A stretch of DNA of 40,656 nt, taken from the IMG/VR virus record IMGVR_UViG_3300030116_006541, positions 1 to 40,656 of that record; one strand, written 5' to 3'. This DNA is from a virus. A program made the position numbers and the translations under genes. Below are positions 12,209-19,369 of the stretch, piece after piece; within the stretch, counting starts at the first letter, position 1; every line of letters begins with the position of its first letter. Below the pieces are notes generated by a model. It was not told where the DNA came from, made no database searches, and was given only the letters and a program-made list of their open reading frames with translations.

Positions 12209-14464
12209 ATGAGATGGTTTTGGTCAAGATTAGACATATGGAATACTAGTAAAAACACTACTGTATCTACGAGTAAGTCAACGAGTACTACGTTTAACAC
12301 AAGTACTGCGACTACAACCACATATAATACTACTAAGTCAACTGATACAACTTGGCAAACTTCTAAAAATACTACTACAGTATATAACACTACGTGGGCT
12401 ACTTCTAGAACTACGAATACAATCACTATTACATATTATACAACTAGTAAAACTACTACCTGGTCTACTTCTAAAAGTACAAGTAGATCAACTACTACAG
12501 TAGTATCTACTAATAGAAATACAACAACAACATTTAATACCTCTTATAACACTAGTACTACAACTAAAAGAGCTACACAAAAAGACACTACGACTGTATA
12601 TACTACAACGTTTCAAACAAGTAGAATTACTGATAGGACTACAATAACAGTATTTAATACTAGTACAAACACAACCACAACGTTTAACACGAGTACTACC
12701 ACAACGTATACTACTACATTTAATACAAGCACAGTAACTACGTTTAACACGAGTAAAACTACCACGTGGTCTACAAGTAAGTCAACAACCACTATATATA
12801 ATACAAGTAGAAACACTACTACAGCTTTTACCACAGCGTATAATACTAGTACAACTACTAAAAGATATACATCAATAAACACTATAACGGTTTATGAGAC
12901 TGTTTATCAAACTCAAGCAAGTTTAGCAACTAGTAGAACAACTATAACTGTATTTAACACAAGTACAAATACGACTACTACGTTCAATACAAGTACGACT
13001 ACTACATACACAACGACGTTCAATACAAGTACAACTACTACATTTAACACGTCAAGAACAACCACTTGGGCTACTAGTAGATCTACTACTACCACTTGGG
13101 CTACAAGTAGAAATACTACAACTGCTTTTACTACGTCTTACAATACTAGTACAACCACTAAAAGATATACTAGTAGGTCTACGTCGACAGTGTATAGCAC
13201 AACTACTACATATAATACAAGTAGAACAACAACCTTTAATACTAGTACAGCGACAACAACAACATTTACAACAACGTGGGCAACAAGTAGAAGTACGCAA
13301 GAACAAAGAAGTACAACGACTACATATACAACAACAACTACCTTTAACACAAGTAAAAATACTATAGAAAAAAGGAGTACAACAACTGTATATAGTACAA
13401 CTACTACGTATAATACTAGTACTACTACTCAAACATCTAGATCAACTTCAAAATCTACAAGTAGGAGTACAACTACTGTTGTATCAACTAGTAGAAATAC
13501 AACTGAGTCAAGAAGTACGCAGACTATATACACAACTACAACCACATTTAGTACTAGCAGGAATACAACTGAATCAAGAAGTACTACAACTGTGTATACA
13601 GCGAGTACTGCATTTAATACAAGTACTACAACTCAAACGTCTAGAACTACATCAAAAACAACAAGTAGATCTACGACTACAACTTGGAGCACTAGTAGAA
13701 ACACGACGGAAAGTAGAAGTACAACAACCGTATATGTAGCTAGCACAACATTTAATACAAGTAGAACAACATATTTTACTACATCAACAGCTTATAATAC
13801 AAGTACCACTACTAAAAGAGCAACAAGTAAATCAACGAGTAGAAGTACTACCACAACTTGGGCAACAAGTAGAAATACAACTGAGAGTAGAAACACTACT
13901 ACAGTTTATAGTGTTACCACAACATTTAACACTAGTAAAACAACTACTACAACATATACAACGTATTGGAACACAAGTAGAACAACAACATTTGTAACAA
14001 GTAAAACTACAAGTACAGCTTATACTACATACTATAACACTAGTAGAACTACTACATTTAACACTAGTAGAACTACTACGTTTAATACGTCTAGAAATAC
14101 ATTTTCTCATAACACAAGTAGAACTACAGCTGAAAGTAGACAAACAGAATATAACACTACTACTAGTAGAAATACAACAACATACTATAATACAACATCT
14201 TGCTTCTCGTTCTATAGAGGTTCGTCTACTGTTATGAAAGCAGCGTTTGGCTGTATGGAAGCATGTCAAACAAGTGTTTATTCTAATGCAAGTTGGGCTA
14301 CATTAGGTGTAGGTAATTATTTATATTCAAATTCTAGTTGTACAACAGCAATGTCTAGTGGTTGGTGGCCAGTAAACGGAAGTCAAGCTTTCAGTGCTGC
14401 TAAAGTAGTATATGTAGGAGCTGGTGGTGTAATAACAAATATTTATAACTGTGATATATTTTAA
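12209..14464 (+). CDS. giant Thr/Ser/Asn repeat fibre (mucin-like), 751 residues
   Basis: After MRWFWSRLDIWNTSK, about 650 residues consist of repeats of an octapeptide-like unit, aromatic-NTS-x-TTT (for example FNTSRTTT), mixed with 10-residue variants. Charged residues are nearly all Lys/Arg between S and T. NTS and NTT make dozens of N-x-S/T sequons. A 100-residue higher-order repeat is visible at 12641-12940 and again from 12941. The C-terminal about 85 residues form a different domain with Cys (CFSFYRGSSTV, AAFGCMEACQ, LYSNSSC and a final NCDIF). The repeat could be a beta-rich fibre or a glycosylated mucin-like stalk with a receptor tip. The next gene, a methyltransferase-like protein, is 10 bases away. 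Confidence 0.75.
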   Translation: MRWFWSRLDIWNTSKNTTVSTSKSTSTTFNTSTATTTTYNTTKSTDTTWQTSKNTTTVYNTTWATSRTTNTITITYYTTSKTTTWSTSKSTSRSTTTVVSTNRNTTTTFNTSYNTSTTTKRATQKDTTTVYTTTFQTSRITDRTTITVFNTSTNTTTTFNTSTTTTYTTTFNTSTVTTFNTSKTTTWSTSKSTTTIYNTSRNTTTAFTTAYNTSTTTKRYTSINTITVYETVYQTQASLATSRTTITVFNTSTNTTTTFNTSTTTTYTTTFNTSTTTTFNTSRTTTWATSRSTTTTWATSRNTTTAFTTSYNTSTTTKRYTSRSTSTVYSTTTTYNTSRTTTFNTSTATTTTFTTTWATSRSTQEQRSTTTTYTTTTTFNTSKNTIEKRSTTTVYSTTTTYNTSTTTQTSRSTSKSTSRSTTTVVSTSRNTTESRSTQTIYTTTTTFSTSRNTTESRSTTTVYTASTAFNTSTTTQTSRTTSKTTSRSTTTTWSTSRNTTESRSTTTVYVASTTFNTSRTTYFTTSTAYNTSTTTKRATSKSTSRSTTTTWATSRNTTESRNTTTVYSVTTTFNTSKTTTTTYTTYWNTSRTTTFVTSKTTSTAYTTYYNTSRTTTFNTSRTTTFNTSRNTFSHNTSRTTAESRQTEYNTTTSRNTTTYYNTTSCFSFYRGSSTVMKAAFGCMEACQTSVYSNASWATLGVGNYLYSNSSCTTAMSSGWWPVNGSQAFSAAKVVYVGAGGVITNIYNCDIF
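12641..13180 (+). repeat. 100-residue higher-order repeat inside the first Thr-rich fibre
   Basis: Unit A (12641-12940) begins TITVFNTSTNTTTTFNTSTT and unit B starts exactly 300 bases later at 12941 with the same residues. About 80 of the 100 positions can be followed into B, ending near KRYTS, before they diverge. A partial earlier copy of the second half precedes unit A. Codons differ between copies although residues are kept. Confidence 0.75.
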
Positions 14465-14474
14465 AACTTAGATT

Positions 14475-15026
14475 ATGATAAACGAAAATTTAATAGCAGA
14501 ATATACGGGAACAAGCTTTTCAGTTACTAAAATAGACGGTGTATCTAGGTTGACATTTACTAACGGCAATGCTATTGATAATAAAGATCATTATGGCAAA
14601 GCTTTTATGGGTGAAGGCGCGGGACCATGGAGCGCAGATGTGCCTACATCTTTACCACATTTTAGAACTTTAGAAGGTATACCTGACTATCCTAATGTTT
14701 TAATATTAGGTTTAGGTTTGGGTTTATTACCTCAATATATTAAAGAAAACAAAGACTTTGTACAAGTTATCGACGTGGTTGATAACAATCAAGAGCTTAT
14801 TGACTATGTAGATTTTATTGATGATTCAATAAATGTTATAAACGCAGATGCGTATACATATACACCTGATAAAATGTATGATCTAATTATAGCTGATCTA
14901 TGGTGGCATTTTGAAATCACTAGTCAAAACAAGGAAGATTTAAAAACGAACTATGAGCCACATATAAACTACAATGGTAGATTATATATACCTATAGTTC
15001 CTCAAACATATATTAAAGTAGCTTAA
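14475..15026 (+). CDS. SAM-dependent methyltransferase-like (spermidine-synthase fold) protein
   Basis: 183 residues with a Rossmann-type core. Motif I is NVLILGLGLGLLP with Gly79, 81 and 83. An acidic post-I strand is VIDVVDNNQELIDYV (Asp100, Asp103), then VINADAYTY, and DLIIADLWW with Asp141 in the motif IV position. This resembles the spermidine synthase/methyltransferase superfamily, but the protein is shorter than a typical spermidine synthase (about 280-300). The N-terminal part GKAFMGEGAGPWSADVPTSL may shape the substrate pocket. It lies 10 bases after one Thr-rich repeat gene and 2 bases before the other, so it is probably made with them. The fibres are plausible substrates, though a small-molecule substrate is not excluded. 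Confidence 0.7.
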   Translation: MINENLIAEYTGTSFSVTKIDGVSRLTFTNGNAIDNKDHYGKAFMGEGAGPWSADVPTSLPHFRTLEGIPDYPNVLILGLGLGLLPQYIKENKDFVQVIDVVDNNQELIDYVDFIDDSINVINADAYTYTPDKMYDLIIADLWWHFEITSQNKEDLKTNYEPHINYNGRLYIPIVPQTYIKVA

Positions 15027-15028
15027 CC

Positions 15029-17062
15029 ATGCCATTAACTAGTAGATCCACAACAACTTATTTTGGTACTCTTACAAAGAGAGTTACGACTTATAATACC
15101 ACAACTACATATGGTACTAATAAGACTACTACGTTTAATACTAGTAGGACTACTACGTTTAATACTAGCAGAACAACTACTTTTAATACAGGTAAGGGAA
15201 CTAGTAGAAATACAACTACTAGCTGGAATACTAGTAGGACAACAACTTGGACTACGAGTAGATCGACAAGTAAAAGTACTACAACAACATGGGCTACTAG
15301 TAGATCTACTACAAAGAGTAAAACTACAACAACAACGTATACTACATCTACTACTTTTAACACAAGTAAATCTACAACAACAACGTTCAACACAACGTGG
15401 TTTACTGAATTTACAACAACATATAACACTAGTACATCAACAGTAACATTTAGAACAACTACGTTTAATACTAGTACAAATACTACAAAATCGAGGAGTA
15501 CTACAACAACATATACTACTAGTACGGCATTTAATACGTCAACAACAACGACAACAACATATACTACAAGTTGGACAACAACGTTTGGAACAACTACTAC
15601 GTGGAGTACTAGTAGAAACACAACAAAGTCAAGAAGTACTACCACAACTTATACAACTAGTACAGCTTTCAATACTTCTACAACTACTATAGAAAAAAGA
15701 AGCACAACTACAACGTATACAACTAGTACTGTTTTTAATACGTCTACAAGTACTACCACTACTTTTAATACTAGTTGGACAACTACATTTGGTACTACTA
15801 CAGCATACAATACGAGTACAACAACAACAGAAAGTAGGAGTACTCAAACTATATACACTACTAGTACTACATTTAATACTAGTACAACTACTGTAGAATC
15901 AAGAAGTACCACAACAGTATATAACACAACAACAACATTTAATACAAGCACTACAACTAGTAGAAGCACTAGTACAGTTGTGTCGACTAGTAGGACAACA
16001 ACATTTAATACCAGTACTACTACCACAGAAAGTAGAAATACAACGACAAGTTGGTTTACTGAGTTTATAACATCGTACAACACAAGTACTGTAACAAGTA
16101 AAACAACCACGACTACATTTAATACTAGTAAATCAACTACGACTACTTTTAACACAAGTACCACTACTACTTTTAATACTAGCAGAACTACCAGTTGGTC
16201 TACTAATAGAATTACATCTAGAACTACAACGTGGGCAACTAGCAAGTCAACATCTACTGTTGTAGAAACTCAAAGAGATACTAGTACTGTATATATAACA
16301 TATTGGAATACAAGTAAGAATACACAAACAATTACAATAACATCATGGTTTACTGAATTTGTTACTGCTTATAACACTAGTACAGTTACGTCAAAAACAA
16401 CAAGTACTACGTTTAATACAAATAAAAATACTACAACTACGTTTAATACGAGTACTACTACAACTTATAACACAACTAAGACAACTGTAGTATCAACAAA
16501 TAGAATAACAAGTAGAACTACTACTTGGGCTACTAGTAGATCTACATCAACTGTTGTTTCAACTCAAAAAGATACAACCACAGAGTATACGTCTTATTGG
16601 AACACAAGTAGAAGTACAAACACAATAACTATAACAACTTGGTTTACTGAGTTTACCACTACGTATAATACTAGTACAGCTACAACAAGACCAACTAGTA
16701 CCGTGTTTAATACTAGCACTAGTACAACAACTACATTTACTACTACTTGGAATACTAGTACTACAACGGTTTATAATACTCAGACTGATACTACTACTGT
16801 GTATACAACTACGTTTAACACTAGTACATCAACGTCGACAACGACTAAGACAATGTTTAATACTAGCACCACGACAACTACGACTTATAATACAACTAAG
16901 TCTACAACGACTGTCTACAATACTAGTACAAACACGACTACTACATTTAATACTAGCACAACTACTAAGTTTATAACTAACTGGTTTAGTCCACCGGGTA
17001 AAGCTATGGAAGGTTTATTACACACGTATGTTTATATAAGTGGTGGTAGATCTGGTAGTTAG
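15029..17062 (+). CDS. second giant Thr/Ser/Asn repeat fibre (mucin-like), 677 residues
   Basis: Starts MPLTSRSTTTYFGTLTKRVT and is repetitive almost throughout, with the same FNTSxTTT-type unit as the first repeat protein. A distinctive WFTEF(T/I/V)T motif occurs four times. The last three copies start exactly 294 bases apart (16049, 16343, 16637), bounding two 98-residue units that match at about 78 of 98 positions. The C-terminus is different: KFITNWFSPPGKAMEGLLHT followed by a Gly/Ser-rich end. There is no obvious N-terminal virion anchor. It lacks the Cys-rich tip of the first repeat protein, so the two may form a stalk pair or alternative fibres. Confidence 0.75.
   Translation: MPLTSRSTTTYFGTLTKRVTTYNTTTTYGTNKTTTFNTSRTTTFNTSRTTTFNTGKGTSRNTTTSWNTSRTTTWTTSRSTSKSTTTTWATSRSTTKSKTTTTTYTTSTTFNTSKSTTTTFNTTWFTEFTTTYNTSTSTVTFRTTTFNTSTNTTKSRSTTTTYTTSTAFNTSTTTTTTYTTSWTTTFGTTTTWSTSRNTTKSRSTTTTYTTSTAFNTSTTTIEKRSTTTTYTTSTVFNTSTSTTTTFNTSWTTTFGTTTAYNTSTTTTESRSTQTIYTTSTTFNTSTTTVESRSTTTVYNTTTTFNTSTTTSRSTSTVVSTSRTTTFNTSTTTTESRNTTTSWFTEFITSYNTSTVTSKTTTTTFNTSKSTTTTFNTSTTTTFNTSRTTSWSTNRITSRTTTWATSKSTSTVVETQRDTSTVYITYWNTSKNTQTITITSWFTEFVTAYNTSTVTSKTTSTTFNTNKNTTTTFNTSTTTTYNTTKTTVVSTNRITSRTTTWATSRSTSTVVSTQKDTTTEYTSYWNTSRSTNTITITTWFTEFTTTYNTSTATTRPTSTVFNTSTSTTTTFTTTWNTSTTTVYNTQTDTTTVYTTTFNTSTSTSTTTKTMFNTSTTTTTTYNTTKSTTTVYNTSTNTTTTFNTSTTTKFITNWFSPPGKAMEGLLHTYVYISGGRSGS
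16049..16636 (+). repeat. tandem 98-residue (294-base) repeat in the second Thr-rich fibre
   Basis: Two full units (16049-16342 and 16343-16636), each beginning SWFTEF and ending TITIT, differ at about 20 of 98 residues. A third unit starts at 16637 (TWFTEF) but diverges after about 20 residues. The exact 294-base phasing indicates tandem duplication or strong length constraint. Confidence 0.8.
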
Positions 17063-17118
17063 GTAGAAAAGTGTAATTATATGTAACTATTATAATACAA
17101 CAAATTAAATTTAATTAT

Positions 17119-18024
17119 ATGGAAATGTTTAATAAAAAAGAGCTAGATAATAGAATCGGCCCTTTAAAAAAAGAAAAAAGACTATACGAACTAGAAAACA
17201 TAGAAGGTTATGTAATTAGAAAGTGTAGCGAATATGGTATTGAGTCCAGCTATGATGTATTAGCTGAAGAAATGCCTTACTTTAAAACTATAGGATATAC
17301 TGAGTTTGCAGGTAATTTTTATTTACAACCTCTAAACTTTAAATTAAGAAACGAACAATTATCCGATGCGTGGAATAAAAATTGTGGTAAATGTCCAAAG
17401 CATGATTATGCTAGTTATTTAATAGATAATATACAAAATAATGTTGCTAATAAATATACTAACAGAAAACAACAATTTGATAAATATCCACCAAAAGACT
17501 ATTTAGTTGTTTTACCTGGATCTAACAAAATAAAAACAAATGTTTGTTTAAATAGGTTAAGACATATTAAAAAAATGCATGGTGATAACGTATATTTTAA
17601 GCCACATCCTATAACAACGCATCAAATTATAGGTGAACTAAAAGACTTTTTTGGTGAACAATGTATATTACCTAGAGATATTGATATGTACTACTATATG
17701 CAAAAAGCTAAAACAGTATATACAACACACATAAGTGAAAGTGCTGTATACGCAGCTGTTTTAGGTAAGAGAATAGAACCTATTGATGTATGGAATAATA
17801 TACAAAACGGATCTTTTTATACAATAAACAATTATTTATTTACTCACCAAGATAATATCAAAGAATTTATAAATAATAGCTTTTCTAATTTTGAATCAGG
17901 CATAATAAATCCTTGGTTAGAAAAAGATTGGAGGAGTAAAGTTGATAAGTATTTTGAGTATATAACAAAGAAGAGAGATAGTTATAAAGATTGGTTTATG
18001 GCCGATAACAAGAAAAAGAAGTAA
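17119..18024 (+). CDS. GT-B-like glycosyltransferase (capsule/teichoic-type), 301 residues
   Basis: The C-terminal half has the signature of GT-B enzymes of the KpsC/KpsS and CDP-glycerol transferase type. These signs are DYLVVLPGSNKIKTN at the start of the second Rossmann unit (about 127-141), VYFKPHPITTHQII with KPHP at 161-164, then AKTVYTTHISESAVYAAVLG with SES at 206-208 and GKR at 216-218. The N-terminal half is less clear and holds CGKC (89-92), possibly structural. The product would transfer a sugar or polyol from a nucleotide donor. It follows the fibre module after 56 AT-rich bases, so fibre glycosylation is the leading idea; modification of host surface glycans is an alternative. 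Confidence 0.65.
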   Translation: MEMFNKKELDNRIGPLKKEKRLYELENIEGYVIRKCSEYGIESSYDVLAEEMPYFKTIGYTEFAGNFYLQPLNFKLRNEQLSDAWNKNCGKCPKHDYASYLIDNIQNNVANKYTNRKQQFDKYPPKDYLVVLPGSNKIKTNVCLNRLRHIKKMHGDNVYFKPHPITTHQIIGELKDFFGEQCILPRDIDMYYYMQKAKTVYTTHISESAVYAAVLGKRIEPIDVWNNIQNGSFYTINNYLFTHQDNIKEFINNSFSNFESGIINPWLEKDWRSKVDKYFEYITKKRDSYKDWFMADNKKKK

Positions 18025-18075
18025 AAAGCGTGACAATTGCGTGATAATATAAACAAGTGAATTAAATTAAATAAT

Positions 18076-18351
18076 ATGGGAACAACATACAAGAAAAAAC
18101 AAAAAGCTAAAGCAACTCAAGTTACTAAAGATGAGTTAAAAACAATGCAAGATTATGTAGCAGCTATTAATCAAACGCAAATGCAGGTTGGTAGTTATGA
18201 GTATCAAAAAATACAATTGATACAAAAAATGGGTGCTTTAGAGAGTAAATTAACTGAGTTTAACACAGGTCTACAAAAAAAATATGGTAACGTAAGCGTT
18301 AACATTACTGACGGATCTATAAAAGAAAAAGTAAATGAGCCAGTTAATTAG
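18076..18351 (+). CDS. coiled-coil protein, 91 residues
   Basis: A basic N-terminus (TYKKKQKAKATQVTKDELKT) is followed by a long helix with heptad-like spacing, about residues 20-70 (YVAAINQTQMQVGSYEYQKI then LIQKMGALESKLTEFNTGLQ). The final stretch NVSVNITDGSI is strand-like. From memory, a similar coiled-coil gene is found in marine phages near the packaging genes. It overlaps the next gene by 17 bases. It could be a scaffold, chaperone or small terminase accessory; no function can be assigned. Confidence 0.6.
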   Translation: MGTTYKKKQKAKATQVTKDELKTMQDYVAAINQTQMQVGSYEYQKIQLIQKMGALESKLTEFNTGLQKKYGNVSVNITDGSIKEKVNEPVN

Positions 18352-18556
18352 AAAAATAAGTATAGGTAAAGACTATAAAAATGAAGCTATGCACTACTCC
18401 GTAAACCAAGAGGTTTATGGAGGGCATACTATTTGTGATATAGTTGAAGAAGACGATAAGTATAGCATATATATACAAAAAGGAGATGAAGTTATACCGT
18501 GGAAAGATTTTAATAAAAACATGGCTATAGCTGTAGAATATAATCTAGAGTATTAG
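18335..18556 (+). CDS. hypothetical protein, 73 residues
   Basis: The start lies inside the end of the coiled-coil gene (17-base overlap) and the stop shares one base with the next GTG start. It is compact, acidic and beta-like: MSQLIRKISIGKDYKNEAMH, then GGHTICDIVEEDDKYSIYIQ, then WKDFNKNMAIAVEYNLEY. No membrane helix or known motif is seen. Overlaps on both sides suggest strict coexpression with the double GroES-like protein. Confidence 0.6.
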   Translation: MSQLIRKISIGKDYKNEAMHYSVNQEVYGGHTICDIVEEDDKYSIYIQKGDEVIPWKDFNKNMAIAVEYNLEY

Positions 18557-19140
18557 TGAAAAGCGTATATAACTTTATTATACAACCTACTAAAAGCAGA
18601 TACAACAATACTAAAAAAATAGGTGATAAAGAGATTATTGTTAACACAGATATATTTCAACATCAATTTGTTAGTAGAGAAGCTAAAGTAGTTTCGGTAC
18701 CAACTTTGTTTAAAACAGATATAAACGTAGGTGACACTATAATAGTGCACCACAACGTATTTAGACGTTATACAGATATAAAAGGTATAGAAAGAGATAG
18801 TAAAGCTTATTACAAAGATAATTTATATTTTGTTTTTATTGATCAAATATTTGCTTACAAAAGAAATAATAAGTGGATACCACTAGATGATTACTGCTTT
18901 GTAAAACCTATTAAACCTTATGACATGTTTGACACAAACAAAGAGCAAGCGTTAATGGGTGTAATAAAATATACAAATAAAAATCTACCAGAAGTTGGTA
19001 GTTTAGTTGGCTTTACGCCAAACAGCGAGTATGAGTTTATTATAGATAACGAGAGGTTATATAGAGTAAGAACAAAAGACATTACAATTAAATATGAATA
19101 TCAAGGAAAAGAAGAAGAATATAATCCAAGCTGGTTATAA
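18556..19140 (+). CDS. tandem GroES-like (double Hsp10-fold) protein, 194 residues
   Basis: The GTG start at 18556 overlaps the preceding TAG by one base. Two consecutive segments each follow the GroES strand order. Domain 1 (about 4-101) has VYNFIIQPTKSR, a loop with GDKEIIV, REAKVVSV, INVGDTIIVHH and a closing strand LYFVFIDQIFAY. Domain 2 (about 112-181) has DYCFVKPIKP, MGVIKYTN, PEVGSLVGFTPNSEYEFIID and LYRVRTKDITIKY. The VGD-x-(I/V) turn and the final hhhhxxDI strand are the clearest GroES marks. The arrangement recalls chloroplast Cpn20, which has two fused GroES domains. It may act as a lid for the phage GroEL or as a packaging-linked protein of the same fold. The fold call is by eye; sequence identity to GroES is low. 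Confidence 0.5.
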   Translation: MKSVYNFIIQPTKSRYNNTKKIGDKEIIVNTDIFQHQFVSREAKVVSVPTLFKTDINVGDTIIVHHNVFRRYTDIKGIERDSKAYYKDNLYFVFIDQIFAYKRNNKWIPLDDYCFVKPIKPYDMFDTNKEQALMGVIKYTNKNLPEVGSLVGFTPNSEYEFIIDNERLYRVRTKDITIKYEYQGKEEEYNPSWL

Positions 19141-19369
19141 AGCTGTAGAAGAATTAGTAAAAGTAGCTAAAGAACCTATAGTTGATAGTGATGATGATAT
19201 TAGTGCTGATAGATTAAAAAATGCTGCTGCTACTAAAAAGTTAGCCATATTTGATGCTTTTGAAATACTTACACGTATACAAGAAGAAGAGAATATGTTA
19301 GAAAATAAACCAAAAGAAGAAAAGAAACAAGTTGCTTTTGGTGGTTTCGCAGAAAGAAGATCTAAGTAA
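19094..19369 (+). CDS. possible small terminase subunit, 91 residues
   Basis: A helical, charged protein directly before the large terminase, overlapping its start by one base and the previous gene by 47. The N-terminal helix NIKEKKKNIIQAGYKAVEEL is followed by an acidic loop VDSDDDISADRL and a second helix ATKKLAIFDAFEILTRIQEE, then a Lys/Glu-rich tail. The size, helical content and location match a small terminase or its accessory, but no classic HTH is obvious. A later start is possible because the overlap is long. Confidence 0.45.
   Translation: MNIKEKKKNIIQAGYKAVEELVKVAKEPIVDSDDDISADRLKNAAATKKLAIFDAFEILTRIQEEENMLENKPKEEKKQVAFGGFAERRSK

Noticed and set aside
13479-13739. Gln/Leu-rich plus-strand frame inside the first repeat gene (and a similar one at 15063-15446)
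   Set aside because: It is a frame-shifted reading of the same codon repeats, with no leader and no support.
14475-15026. Functional spermidine synthase
   Set aside because: The core motifs fit the superfamily, but the protein is about 100 residues short of a typical spermidine synthase and the genomic context points to a virion-related substrate.
12193-16245. Long minus-strand frames rich in Val/Leu or Cys/Ser across the repeat genes
   Set aside because: They are the reverse complement of ACN/AGT/AAT repeat codons, which rarely give stops; there is no leader or independent support, and the plus-strand fibre reading is coherent.
12209-17062. CRISPR-like array or diversity-generating retroelement target
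   Set aside because: The repeats are in frame and protein-level, with no unique spacers between identical repeats; no reverse transcriptase or template repeat was seen.
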